Shown one piece after another: positions 1 to 11,831 of a DNA stretch of 64,000 nucleotides. The notes under the pieces are model-generated. The model was not told where the DNA came from, ran no database searches, and was given only the letters and a program-made list of their open reading frames with translations. The position numbers and the translations under genes were made by a program. Within the stretch, counting starts at the first letter, position 1, and each line of letters begins with the position of its first letter. Source of the stretch: Hemibagrus wyckioides (Eukaryota; Chordata; Actinopteri; Siluriformes; Bagridae); NCBI RefSeq assembly GCF_019097595.1, contig NC_080734.1:6046892-6110891 (forward strand). Direction: 5' to 3'.

Positions 1-87
1 CCACCCACTAACAGGTGCCATGATGAGGAGATCATCAGTGTTATTCACTTCACCTCTCACTGCTCAGAGTGGTATGCCTGATTGGTG
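1..87. mobile_element. Terminal fragment of a Tc1-like transposon (family A)
   Basis: The window opens inside an element whose right end reads 'ccacccactaacaggtgcc' and finishes with the terminal motif 'gcctgattggtgta'. The same end occurs at 27029-27113 and 38301-38387, so this is a dispersed family. The terminal sequence matches my memory of a fish Tc1-like family whose inverted repeats read GATCAGGCATAACATTAT. A TA dinucleotide follows at 88-89, as expected for Tc1/mariner integration. The rest of the copy lies outside the window. Confidence 0.75.
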
Positions 88-372
88 TATATAGTGGATT
101 TATATTTATTACACCTACTGTAGGCCAAAGGATTAGAACATACCAAATAATCTGCTCAATCTCTCTATCTTTGTCATGCTTGATGTGAAGTCAGTTCCAG
201 ATCCAGACATACTTCCCTGCAGACCTGTCTGAGTCATCCTAATGCTCTGTTTTTGCTTTTGTGACTCACTTTCTGCTGTTGTGTATTGCCTCAAACTGAT
301 ATGTTAAAGATTTGTTTTTCCCAAAAAGAGACTGTTACAAAGTTGAACAATATTGAACAATATCACTGTATA
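88..372. other. Unannotated AT-rich spacer
   Basis: No gene, repeat or regulatory signal is recognised here; the sequence runs up to the first degenerate unit of the 37-bp array. Confidence 0.5.
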
Positions 373-3015
373 CTGCTTCTGTAATCATAAAGACTCCTGT
401 ATCTAATAGCTGCTGCTTTAATCCTACAGACTCCTGTATCTAATAGCTGCTGCTGTAACCTACAGACTCCTGTATCTAATAGCTGCTGCTGTAATCCTAC
501 AGACTCCTGTATCTAATAACTGCTTCTGTAATCCTACAGACTCCTGTATCTAATAGCTGCTGCTGTAATCCTACAGACTCCTGTATCTAATAGCTGCTGC
601 TGTAATCCTACAGACTCCTGTATCTAATAGCTGCTGCTGTAATCCTACAGACTCCTGTATCTAATAGCTGCTGCTGTAATCCTACAGACTCCTGTATCTA
701 ATAGCTGCTGCTGTACTCATAAAGACTCCTGTATCTAATAGCTGCTGCTGTAATCCTACAGACTCCTGTATCTAATAGCTGCTGCTGTAATCCTAAAGAC
801 TCCTGTATCTAATAGCTGCTGCTGTAATCCTACAGACTCCTGTATCTAATAGCTGCTTCTGTAATCCTACAGACTCCTGTATCTAATAGCTGCTGCTGTA
901 ATCCTAAAGACTCCTGTATCTAATAGCTGCTGCTGTAATCCTAAAGACTCCTGTATCTAATAGCTGCTGCTGTAATCCTACAGACTCCTGTATCTAATAG
1001 CTGCTTCTGTAATCCTACAGACTCCTGTATCTAATAGCTGCTGCTGTCATCATAAAGACTCCTGTATCTAATAGCTGCTGTTGTCATCATAAAGACTCCT
1101 GTATCTAATAGCTGCTGCTGTACTCATAAAGACTCCTGTATCTAATAGCTGCTGCTGTAATCATAAAGACTCCTGTATCTAATAGCTGCTGCTGTAATCC
1201 TACAGACTCCTGTATCTAATAGCTGCTGCTGTATTCCTACAGACTCCTGTATCTAATAGCTGCTGCTGTAATCATAAAGACTCCTGTATCTAATAGCTGC
1301 TGCTGTAATCCTACAGACTCCTGTATCTAATAGCTGCTGCTGTCATCATAAAGACTCCTGTATCTAATAGCTGCTGCTGTAATCCTAAAGACTCCTGTAT
1401 CTAATAGCTGCTGCTGTAATCCTACAGACTCCTGTATCTAATAGCTGCTGCTGTAATCCTACAGACTCCTGTATCTAATAGCTGCTGCTGTAATCCTACA
1501 GACTCCTGTATCTAATAGCTGCTGCTGTAATCCTACAGACTCCTGTATCTAATAGCTGCTTCTGTAATCCTACAGACTCCTGTATCTAATAGCTGCTGCT
1601 GTCATCATAAAGACTCCTGTATCTAATAGCTGCTGCTGTAATCCTAAAGACTCCTGTATCTAATAGCTGCTGCTGTAATCCTACAGACTCCTGTATCTAA
1701 TAGCTGCTTCTGTAATCCTACAGACTCCTGTATCTAATAGCTGCTGCTGTCATCATAAAGACTCCTGTATCTAATAGCTGCTGCTGTACTCATAAAGACT
1801 CCTGTATCTAATAGCTGCTGCTGTAATCATAAAGACTCCTGTATCTAATAGCTGCTGCTGTAATCATAAAGACTCCTGTATCTAATAGCTGCTGCTGTAA
1901 TCCTACAGACTCCTGTATCTAATAGCTGCTGCTGTAATCCTACAGACTCCTGTATCTAATAGCTGCTGCTGTAATCCTACAGACTCCTGTATCTAATAGC
2001 TGCTGCTGTAATCCTACAGACTCCTGTATCTAATAGCTGCTGCTGTCATCATAAAGACTCCTGTATCTAATAGCTGCTGTTGTCATCATAAAGACTCCTG
2101 TATCTAATAGCTGCTGCTGTACTCATAAAGACTCCTGTATCTAATTGCTGCTGCTGTAATCCTAAAGACTCCTGTATCTAATAGCTGCTGCTGTAATCCT
2201 ACAGACTCCTGTATCTAATAGCTGCTGCTGTAATCCTACAGACTCCTGTATCTAATAGCTGCTGCTGTATTCCTACAGACTCCTGTATCTAATAGCTGCT
2301 GCTGTCATCATAAAGACTCCTGTATCTAATAGCTGCTGCCGTAATCATAAAGACTCCTGTATCTAATAGCTGCTGCCGTAATCATAAAGACTCCTGTATC
2401 TAATAGCTGCTGCCGTAATCATAAAGACTCCTGTATCTAATAGCTGCTGCTGTAATCCTAAAGACTCCTGTATCTAATAGCTGCTGCTGTAATCCTACAG
2501 ACTCCTGTATCTAATAGCTGCTGCTGTAATCCTACAGACTCCTGTATCTAATAGCTGCTGCTGTAATCCTACAGACTCCTGTATCTAATAGCTGCTGCTG
2601 TAATCCTACAGACTCCTGTATCTAATAGCTGCTGCTGTAATCCTACAGACTCCTGTATCTAATTGCTGCTGCTGTAATCCTACAGACTCCTGTATCTAAT
2701 AGCTGCTGCTGTACTCATAAAGACTCCTGTATCTAATTGCTGCTGCTGTAATCCTACAGACTCCTGTATCTAATAGCTGCTGCTGTACTCATAAAGACTC
2801 CTGTATCTAATTGCTGCTGCTGTAATCCTACAGACTCCTGTATCTAATAGCTGCTGCTGTAATCCTACAGACTCCTGTATCTAATAGCTGCTGCTGTAAT
2901 CCTACAGACTCCTGTATCTAATAGCTGCTGCTGTATTCCTAAAGACTCCTGTATCTAATAGCTGCTGCTGTATTCCTAAAGACTCCTGTATCTAATAGCT
3001 GCTGCTGTAATCACA
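373..3015. repeat. 37-bp minisatellite, about 71 units, with higher-order structure
   Basis: Head-to-tail copies of a 37-bp unit that starts GACTCCTGTATCTAATAG and continues with three or four CTG triplets, then TAATCCTACA. The linker before the next GACTCC varies: TAATCCTACA, TAATCCTAAA, TAATCATAAA and TCATCATAAA keep 37 bp, while TACTCATAAA gives 36 bp. Other variants carry GCTTCTG, GTTGTC, GCCGTA or ATTGCTG. Variants recur in the same order at intervals: the TTCTG-then-TCATCATAAA pair occurs near 1003-1050 and 1705-1755, about 19 units apart, and the GTTGTC-then-TACTCATAAA pair near 1080-1130 and 2078-2125. Each unit contains TAA and TAG, and 37 is not a multiple of 3, so the array is not coding. 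Confidence 0.97.
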
Positions 3016-3085
3016 GAGGACTCTTATGCTACAATTTGTATGACTCCACACCTGTATAACATAATGATTTGGTGTAATCGCACAT

Positions 3086-3245
3086 CTGGTGTCATCACGA
3101 TGATGATGATGAGGCTGGTTCCTCTCAAGATTTCATCCTCATGTCATCTCAGGGTGTTTTTATCCTCCAGGTTTGCTTATAAAGCCACTTGAGTTAGATG
3201 TTGCTTTATGTAAAGTTTATCTCCATTTTTAATATTTAAGTTAAA
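3086..3245 (+). repeat. LINE-type 3' tail fragment (family T)
   Basis: Contains 'ggctggttcctctcaag', 'catctcagggtgtttt' and 'aggtttgcttat' in the same order as the better copy at 59755-59870 (ctggttcctctgaagg, atctcagggagttttt, caggcttgctgatt). I recall this as a dispersed catfish/teleost retroelement 3' region; the exact clade is not certain. Confidence 0.5.
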
Positions 3246-4080
3246 TAAATAAATAAACAAACAAATAACCGATTGCTTCCCACAAGGGTGATGTCTGAAA
3301 AATAAAATCGCTCCGCTGACTAACACTTTCCCATCATCATGGCAGTAAATTAACTCATTTACTTAATTTATTGCCTTATGTTCCTTTTATTACAACCAAT
3401 TATGGAATTAAATCAAGCAAAGCGGGGCTGCAACACTGCAAGGTCATTGGACTTCATTCATTTCTACTGAGACATGTTTACAGATAAGGTGAGCTGGGAA
3501 CAAATCTCCAAGTGTATTCACGCTTTATAGAGCATATATCAGATATACGAGCATCGGCGCAGAGTTTTAAATGGCTCTTCTGCCCCATTTACCTGGCTCT
3601 TTTTGAGTAATAGGATACACTGGTTCATTGCTCATTTAAATGGGTGGATGTTAAGGTTATCTCATAGCACAATGTGCGCAGGAGTCTTTCTTTCTCACAT
3701 CTCCTCCTTTCACCACCATGATGTCCTAAGGGAAGAACCTGAATGAGGTGTTGTGTCCTTTTGGCAAGAGATCTGAGCCAAAACTGTTATTATGTGCCCT
3801 TTTCAATGTAGGCCTTCTAGCATTAAAAAAAAAAGGATTGTGAGGTTTTTATTCCCTTGGTTTTATGTGTTTTAGGGAAAGCTCAGTGAAAATGCCAGTG
3901 TCTGGAAGGAAACAAAGAAAGAAAAGAAAAAAGCAAAAATTCTCTGCTGAGATGAGAAGGCTGGTTTATGGAGCAAAAGAAATATGATACATTATTATTA
4001 ATGAGCTTATGTCCTGGTTAAATTCGATTCCTTTTTTTTTGTTTGTATAGTGCTTTAAATAATAAATATCCTCACGGAAA
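3246..4080. other. Unique non-coding stretch, possible conserved element at 3330-3680
   Basis: No open frame of note and no repeat recognised. About 3330-3680 is compositionally balanced and free of simple repeats, with AT-core motifs such as 'taaattaac' and 'caattatgg' and the run 'cgctttatagagc'. The remainder includes A and T runs near 3823 and 4031. Confidence 0.3.
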
Positions 4081-4480
4081 TATAGAGATTTAAAATTTTA
4101 TTTAAAATCACATAGAAATGGCATAGAAATGCTTTATCCGACTGTCCGTGTCATAATAATAGAATAAATATAGACTAAGAATAGAATTACAGTAAATATA
4201 GAATTTAGCTATACAAGCTAGAAAGGGGAAAATATAGATAATATTAAAATAAAGTATAGCGTGAATACGGCAAAACAGTATAACTATTAGGAATAAAATG
4301 CATGTGCGATATAAAATACAGCAAATATACGCCGGGCAAAATAGATTTAGGTCCCTGACAAATAATGAGGTGAGGAAAACCTTCCCTGCAGACGACCTGA
4401 GGAAGAAAGCTCGAGAGAAAGCAGCCTCCTGTGGGAATCTGGAGAGTGGGAATATAAATCATTACAGTTTACAGGTGTAG
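4081..4480. repeat. Weak AT-rich interspersed repeat
   Basis: Repeated short phrases of the type 'aatatagaat', 'gaataaatatagac', 'aaaatatagataat' resemble the block at 24930-25170 in style ('aaaatagaataaaaatata'). This could be retroelement-derived, but I cannot name a family. A short open frame across 4298-4480 has no recognisable features. Confidence 0.25.
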
Positions 4481-4854
4481 AAAACGTAAGTATGTCTCCT
4501 GATTGTGTCCATCTGATTTCAGTTTAGTTCCTGATTCCTAGTTTGTTTATATATACACTCAGGTGTGATTACAGTGTGTCTCAGGAACTTTGCATTCATG
4601 GATATGTGCATAACTGAGCCTGATGAAATACCCTGAGGTGCAATGTAAAAAAAAATAAAAAGTGTAGGTGTGAGTAAATATTATGAATATTCAAATATTG
4701 TGTTGTTGTTATGTACAGATGTATAGACAGAGATATTTATAGAGGCAAATTTTTCATAACCAAACTTTACTTTAAATATAAACCATTGTTTTGTGATTAT
4801 TTGGAGATTTTGATCAAGACAACGTTAAATGACATCATGAGATAGAAATGAATG
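4481..4854. other. Unannotated non-coding stretch
   Basis: AT-rich sequence with no recognised gene or repeat. Confidence 0.4.
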
Positions 4855-5030
4855 AAAATGCCGGTAAGACAGTTTATTAGTAAAACAGTAAACAGTTTAA
4901 ACCGTTAGGCAAACAGATCGTAATCAGAAAACAGGCAGCGGTCAGACAATCAGCAGACAGTGTAAACAGGAAAACAGTGGTGAGCAGGGGAACTAGGGAA
5001 ATAGTCTGAATTTAATTTGCTCTGGAGGAG
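4855..5030 (-). mobile_element. LTR-like fragment
   Basis: The run 'cagtttattagtaaaacag' followed by 'aacagatcgtaatcag', 'aacaggcagcggtcagac' and 'caaacaggaaaacag'-type phrases resembles the R/U5-side sequence of fish LTR elements read on the minus strand (TTTATT is a reversed AATAAA-like signal). No TG..CA boundary could be fixed, so this is a fragment at most. Confidence 0.35.
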
Positions 5031-5565
5031 AGTTCTTAAGGTGAAAATGTGTATTGAGAAACGAATTTTCTCATAAGAAATAATGTAAATGCAGATAATC
5101 CGTTCCAGACACCCAAAAATATGACCAATATTCCCAATATGAAGCGTATGTAAACTGTATGGCTGCTTACAAAGAACTGACCCAAGCCAAGCATTCCATG
5201 TCAAGGCTCCTCACAGGAAGTTGTGCCACCAAGCTTGGGCTAAAAATAGAACAGACCACCCACGCCCCTGATCTGTCAACAAAAAATCACCTAGCTTTTG
5301 AACGCATGCTGAAGGCAACGTTGGTATCGTGGGTTGACTCTTTCCAAACAGCTTTCACCGACTGAAACAAAGTAAACTCGCTTCACTTGGCGTCGCTTGG
5401 CTTTCCACTGACGCTAACAAGTTCCTGGACGTACGCACATTCGGTTTGGTTCATATGCTGAAAATGTTTCGTATGCTGATGCAAATCCATGCAAAATTTC
5501 AATTCTTAAGGTAAAAAATTCGTAAGAGAGGGCATGCGTATGCCAAAGTTCCACAGTAATTAAGA
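5028..5565. repeat. Degenerate interspersed repeat of unknown class
   Basis: The sequence is bracketed by related phrases: 'gttcttaaggtgaaaatg' at about 5032 and 'attcttaaggtaaaaaattc' at about 5504. The segment 'gataatccgttccagacaccc' near 5094 and 'attcgtaagagagg' near 5518 are phrases I associate with a common fish repeat. A 68-codon frame at 5159-5365 lies inside and has no recognised domain. Confidence 0.35.
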
Positions 5566-8017
5566 ATAGTGTACATTTTGTCACCAACTGATGGAAACAA
5601 GTTTCACCAAATTTAATACTTGCCCTTCAGCCAGCAATCACAGTTCATAAAGAGACTTTCAGACTGCAGTAAACTGTATTAACTCCAGCATTTGTTTGTG
5701 CCCAAATTAAATCACCTTGCAGTTTTCTTGTCAGTTTTAAACTCGCATGTTTATTGATTCTTATAATACACATATACATTTAAACTCATCTTTTGACTGC
5801 GTCAACTGTTCAATGTTGATAACACAGTGTTTGGTGGACTCACATGCATGCCTCACATTTTCCTCATGTGAAGTAAAAAAAATGGAGTGACGGGATTTAA
5901 TCTGTGATGAAAAAAGTGAGCAGCATGGCAGGTGGAGTGTTTATGCAGCTCCTTCCGCTGAAGATAGAATCGCATACATAAGGGGACAAAGGCAAGACAT
6001 TTCTTTTGGCATCCTTCACCATCGTAGGCAAGGTGTTCTTTTTTTGTAAAAATGTATTTCTCCAAACATACCTTCAGTGATTGTGGCTAAACAGTTCAAT
6101 ATAACCTGCCTCTGCGTTATCTAGATGTCGTTTCACCTACTTTAGACATTCACTATTGTGTGAGGTCACAGTTAAGGTTCACATCTGATGACTCTCCCAT
6201 GCAGATCATGTTAATACAAGGGTTGAATGGTGCACCACCATTCCTCTGCCTGCTAATTGTTCCTACACTTCCATTTCGGTGTCATTTAAGGGTTTGATTT
6301 GCTGTTCTGTACATCATTTCAGCAGCTATATCCAAGAGATTTTTTTGAGCTTTGGGATTTTGGCTTGACTTCTACAGTATTTCAGATCCTGGCTGTTTGA
6401 GAGAGAATTTTAATGAAACTAGTTTGCTGCAGAGGTTGTGTTAACTTCACAACTATTTAATTTAACCTGGCTTCTCTAACATTTCTATGCGAACTGAATA
6501 GATTTTCATTTCGGAAATAAAACACAATGCAATATACACAGGTCACATAAGCAGAATAATTTGTAAAAAAGATCCAGAGTCCTGCCTGCTTTATGCCATA
6601 CAATGCCTACAATACAACTCCTGACATTGCTTGTTTAATATTCATCATTCACTAGCACGTTGTTTTTTTTCCCCAGGCTTGTTTATTTGCACCTGGATGA
6701 AACAGGAATGAGAACAGACTGCTGCACAATCATTTTTTCATCCTAATATCTTTCTATTCAGTGCGCAACATTCAGCCGAATGTGTGCAATATTTCAATGA
6801 TTTCCATTGCCCGTGTGTTTTATTACGACTTCCTCTTTTCTATTTCCATACCACGTACACGTAAAGTAATTCAAAAGTTGTTGAGAGGACCATGATTTTG
6901 TAATACGTTGCTCGACATGCCAATTCCAGATTCTATGAATATACAATTTGGAGCTTGTATAATAAGTAAGGAATGAAAAACGGCATGGTTTGAAGAAAAT
7001 AAGAGAAGTGACAGTGAAGTTGGCGTCCTGAAGTTATGAGATTTAAACGCATCCTAAATTGTTTTATTCCTTTTATACCACAGCAATTACATTAAAATAA
7101 TAAATGAAATAAAAATACGTTTCATGCAATTATATTTCCATTCATTGTTGCTATTAAAGGTTCGCAAAAAGATGTTAGTTCCTGTTATCGCTTATTCTAC
7201 GGCAACTTTAAACAAGCGTTCACGTGTAGCCGGTTGATTGGGAAATGTAAGTTTAATGACTAAGTTTAATTAGTAATGGATAAATAAATAACTTTGTAAG
7301 TGGGTTAACAGTTAATCAACACTTTCTGACCAATCAGAATCACGCACCGTGTGGTTTCATTGGTAATTCATTTTGAAAACACAATAAGTAAAAGACTCAT
7401 CATGATGTAGAAGTTGCACACGCTGCTAGAGGGTGCTGCTGTTATGTAAAAAGCCTTTATGTCTCCAGGTTGATGTAATAGCACCACCCTGGTCTGGCAT
7501 GAGCGATGATTCACCCACGCAGAGCTGAATTTCATGCCATCGATCACCAACAGTACGGAAACGAACCGCCGCAGCTGGATTCTGCAGGGGTTCCCTTCTC
7601 TTCCTCTCCAAGAGCAAACACAGCCTCTGATCTCACGCTGTTCTCACGCTGTGTTCTGACCTTTTCGTATAATTGTTCTGGAGGAGAGAAAAAGCAATGT
7701 AACATTTCGCCTGTCAGAATTTAACAATCAATATTAACCTCTGTTCCGTTCGGGTTCAAACCACTCGTTTGACTTGAGTGATATTTACAAAGTTTTTTTT
7801 TGACCATTTTAAAATCTCGATTGTACTCAGGAAAAAGAAACAGGAAGAAATGCATTCACTGGACACTTTAATTTAACACTTTTACCTCTGTTCATTCATT
7901 ATCATTATCCAATTTTCCAAACCAGCAATAAAAAATGGATAAAAAGGCATCCTGATGTGTTCGACAGTACTTGTGTGTCACTTAGATGGGAATAAATGTC
8001 TAGTTGTTTTTAATTCC
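5566..8017. other. Unannotated non-coding stretch
   Basis: About 2.4 kb without a recognised gene or repeat. Short open frames (for example 5853-6065 minus and 7506-7724 plus) have no domains and overlap one another on opposite strands. The part at 7480-7660 is somewhat richer in CpG (atcgatc, aacgaaccgccg) than its surroundings. Confidence 0.4.
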
Positions 8018-8226
8018 GCTTACATTTCTAGCATTTGCCAGACACCGTTATCCAGAGAGACTTACATTTTATCTCATTTCATAGCTACAGCTTTTACAGC
8101 TGAGCAATTGAGGGTTAAGGGCTTTGCTCAGGGGCCCAGCAGCAGCAGTTTGGTGGGCCTCACATTCAAACTCACAACCTTCCAATCAGCAGTCCAACGC
8201 CTTAACCACTAAGCTACCACATCCCC
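8018..8226 (-). mobile_element. tRNA-derived SINE, minus strand
   Basis: Read on the minus strand it begins 'gggatgtggtagcttagtgg', carries an A-box-like 'agtggttaagg' and a B-box-like 'gagtttgaatg', then the body 'tgctgggcccctgagcaaag', and ends with 'ctggataacggtgtctggca' and 'aatgctagaaatgta'. The sister copy at 58901-59060 (plus strand) has the same head and body. This is an RNA polymerase III retroposon, not a functional tRNA. Confidence 0.85.
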
Positions 8227-9214
8227 TGCGTTGTTAAAGGGTATTAGTAATCGTTATGTTATAAGTCATCATTATATTTTCCGCTTTTCCGTTACTTTGA
8301 ATCTTAATTTCTCCTTTAAGTGCTTGTCTGTATGAAATCTCGATGGATGGGTGATTAGCGTCCGCCTCAGGCAAAGCTCTTTCTCTATATGAAACCTATT
8401 TAATTCTTTGCTTGTAGAACTAAGCTGATTTAACAATCCCGGCTCATTTATGAAACTATAGCATCCATCCACATCCTCCTGCAGCTCCATCTTTCACTCC
8501 AGGGTAAAGAGAGAAAATTGCTGTGAAAGTCTCAGGCTGCAGATTCAATACTCAATGAAAAGACACATGCTGTGCGTTTTACCTGTTTATAGATCACACC
8601 AGACTGTGAAAGTACTGAAACGGTGGCAAACCTTGACGTGGGTTGTGTTTTGTTTTTTTAACAGGAGGGTATAATTTAACATGCAGAAAGCAAAAGGAGG
8701 CGAAATTCGTTTGCTAATGCATATTTTTTTTCCCTCTGCCTTTTTGTTCTATCTGTTTTTTGTGTTTTCTCCCTTTTGTTTTGCTCAGGTTGGGTTTGGC
8801 TGCTTTCCTAGCGCACATTTATTTACTGCGGGAGAAAAAACGGTGTAGGTGCAATAAATAATTCAGACAGATTTCCCATATTTTTGTCAAAACCGAAAGC
8901 AGAACATTACCACTCTGGAGAACTGAGGCTGAAAAGAACTGTCCTGGTTGCATTAACCACAGCAGCAAAGGTGATACAAAATGAAGAAAACAGAAATAGA
9001 TGACAAGGGCAATAAAACCCTCTGGCAACATACGATTACCGTGAGAGGATTTTTGTTAACAGTTTATTTGGATAGTCTGCTTTTAGACACTATAATCACT
9101 CAACAAACCATCCAGAGACTGGCAGGAAACCCACTGAAGGTTCACTGCCAGAAACAGCCTATTAACTGCTTCTCAACAGATTTAACAAAATGTCATGGAT
9201 TCAATAGAGTACAC
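8227..9214. other. Unique non-coding stretch, possible conserved element at 8285-8500
   Basis: No repeat recognised. On the minus strand 8490-8272 is a 72-codon open frame whose ATG sits in a strong context (AAAGATGG) and whose composition is protein-like (rich in E, K, L, R), but no domain is recognised. The same interval carries AT-core motifs such as 'gtgattagcg' and 'tttaacaatccc', so a conserved non-coding element is at least as likely. Confidence 0.3.
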
Positions 9215-9420
9215 ATGGCATGTTTACCAAATAAATTTGAAATTCAATCTCATATATTCTGGTCAGGATCTGGAACCTAACCCTGGGAGCGTATCCAATC
9301 CACTTAGCAGCATGTTTTGGGGAAGTGGAAGGCCACACAGACACAGAAACATCATGCCCAGAAACTCCACATGGGCAGTAAGCAGAGCTCAGGTTTGAAC
9401 CAGAAACCCTGGAACTCTAA
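9215..9420 (-). repeat. Dispersed repeat fragment (family R)
   Basis: Phrases 'ggatctggaacctaacc', 'ggaagtggaaggccacac', 'gaaactccacatgggcag' and 'gagctcaggtttgaacc' match, in reversed orientation, a very common teleost interspersed repeat whose other fragments here lie at 32515-32850 and 62085-62230. The class is not settled from sequence alone. Confidence 0.5.
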
Positions 9421-9739
9421 AGTAAGAACAAACCCAATATTTAAAAGGAATAATATGATTGAGCCCTGACTCAGTGGAGTGGAGTTCCTGTTAGCTTCTC
9501 TGTATAAAGGTGAAAGATGTCTAAAGTCAAAAGATTACTCCTGCCATAGCAACCACCAAGCTACCTCCATTAGCTTAACATGTCAGAAATTAGCTAGGTA
9601 GCAAGCGGAAAGAAAGAGAAAAGCATACAATTCGACTACATCTAATTAATTAGCATATTAGTGTATTGGATCTCTTTCTCTTTTTTCTGATTTTTTTCCC
9701 TGCCTTATTACATGTCTTTCAATGCAGACATGAATGCTT
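9421..9739. other. Unannotated non-coding stretch
   Basis: Contains repeated 'tagctaggtagc' and 'attagctt'-type words often seen in small fish DNA elements, but no boundaries can be fixed. Confidence 0.3.
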
Positions 9740-9911
9740 CATGATTGCTGCTTCTTCATGTTCTGGTGTCACTCAGATGAGGATGGGTTCCTTTCCCTTC
9801 CCTGGTTTCTTAAGCTTTATCATTTTTATTCTATGTTTCTATACTTCTGTAAAGCTGCTTTGAGACAATGTCCATTGTTAAAGGCACTATACACATAAAT
9901 TGAATTGAATT
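9740..9911 (+). repeat. LINE-type 3' tail (family T)
   Basis: Contains 'gatgaggatgggttcc' followed by 'gtaaagctgctttgagac', 'aatgtccattgttaaagg' and 'cactatacacataaa', finishing in 'ttgaattgaatt', a short repeated tail. The same block recurs at 23600-23690, 50455-50520 and 59755-59990. The repeated tail is typical of 3' ends of non-LTR retroelements or the SINEs that borrow them. Confidence 0.7.
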
Positions 9912-11831
9912 AGGACAAAAGTTATAAAGCTAATCATCTCATTTATTTATGTGCATTCCAGTTTCTATTCAGGGCATCCTATGATGTCCTCATAAGCAAA
10001 TAATTTTGATGTGTACTATTATTCATGTATTTTAAAAGACATAATGGCCTCCAGGTCTGCCAGGGGACACTAGGGGCCATTTCATAAACAAAAGAAATGA
10101 CCCTGGCTGCTTTTCTAGAAATTTGTCTTCTAAAAAATTAGTATTGAGAGTATATACTGTAGGTACTGGTACTGCACCTGTGCTGCATAAACAAACAGCT
10201 TGTGGACTTTCAATAAGCATCAATTCACTGCCAGTAACTTTATTCACTCTACACTGCTCTTCTGGAACATTCTCTTCATACATGATAAATAATAAAATAT
10301 TTCACTCTTGATTCCTTTTAATCAGAGCTATCTCTCAGCCTGGAACAGTATTCCATTTTGACCAAATGACATCAGATGATAGGGCACTTGTAAATTCATG
10401 TGAATCACTTCACTGATTCATATGAAGTCTACCACTTTTACCTGATTGCTGTATGACTCACTGGGAGGACCATGTTAAAACAAGTCTCAGCTATTTTACC
10501 ACATTGCTGTGTTTAAAGTTCAAATTCACATCGACTGAAATCGCTGTAATCTTTCCTTTCCAAACGCACCTTTACGTCATTCGTACGCACATCATTTTAC
10601 GCATGACTTGACACGAATCGAGCTTCTGAAAGAACTTTGGAATGAAGTTCGATGCTAGTGCTATGTTTGTGGTGTACTCTGAGCTCAAAGAGTTACTGGA
10701 CTATTCCGAGGCAGAGCAGAGATTACAATAAACTCTTTATGTGTAACTTTTATCAGTCATCTATATAAATTAAGCTCGTAATTCATCATCTGGCAGCTAA
10801 TAATTCTTAAAGCCTGACTGTGATAGGCAATGAAAGAAAATACTTACGCTCTTAAGTCTTATTATTATTCGCCATTACAAAATGAGGTCAAAAAGCTACC
10901 CATTTAATGACAGTACTATATTTCAAAGGCAGATAACACATGGCTGGCTTTTCTTTAAAGCAAATATCAGCGCTGATGGTTGAATATGCCATACTTCTGT
11001 CTGATATGCAGGAAAAGTCAGAAACATTTTATACCTTTAACTTTTTCTTTTATGATAAAAGTGTACACCTGCCATTAAAGGGAATTTCAGACTGAAAGAC
11101 TTTCACACCACTTTTAAATGGTTATTTTGATCTCTTTTGACAGCTGTTATCACAACACATGGTCTTGCCAAGCACAGGCAGACTGCTAATGTGCTAAAAA
11201 GAGTGTAGAGTGTGTTATTTTGGTAGATAACACCATTTACACATTTTGATTCACTCAGAAAGTTCTATAGCACAAATATAGAAACGCTGATTGAAAGCCA
11301 AGAGACTAATCTAAACTTCTAAATCTCTGTTGAGTCTGACGTGTGAAAATAAATCTAAAATGTACAAAAGGGTTTTGTCAAGATTTCCCATTAAAGCTGA
11401 TAGCATGCTACACATTTTTTAAAAATCTCAGGATCGCTGAACCTTTCACTTTACCTGCCTTTAATCACTTGTTATCAGTTAAGGCCAACCAGACTACAGA
11501 GAGTTTCACTTGGTGAGATCCCTGATCCACAAATCCCTCTTTCACATGAAAACAATAATGAAAACTGTACAAACTTTGTATAGACACAAGCAGAGAAAAG
11601 TAAGAAATACAAGAAAAGGTGGAGGAAATACTGCCTGTGGAAAAACACGCAGTGAGGATTGTCTGTTCTGTAAAGAGAACCTGAGGTAGAGTGCAAAAAA
11701 GTAACTATACAGCATGCTGCAAGAAATTTTGTGTTAGTTTTTATTTTTGCTGTTTCTAACTACCGTTCGGGTATGACACAACAAATAATTTCTTATAGAA
11801 GCAATAAGAAAGAATTGACATGAAAATGGGG
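9912..11831. other. Unannotated non-coding stretch
   Basis: About 1.9 kb of unique-looking sequence with no recognised gene or repeat. Two overlapping frames on opposite strands at 10032-10311 have no recognised features. Confidence 0.4.

Noticed and set aside
373..3015. CRISPR-like reading of the 37-bp tandem array
   Set aside because: Units abut with no unique spacers; the variation is point changes within the unit. It is an ordinary eukaryotic minisatellite.
8150..8226. tRNA-like head on the minus strand
   Set aside because: A- and B-box-like words belong to a SINE with body and tail; no complete cloverleaf is supported.
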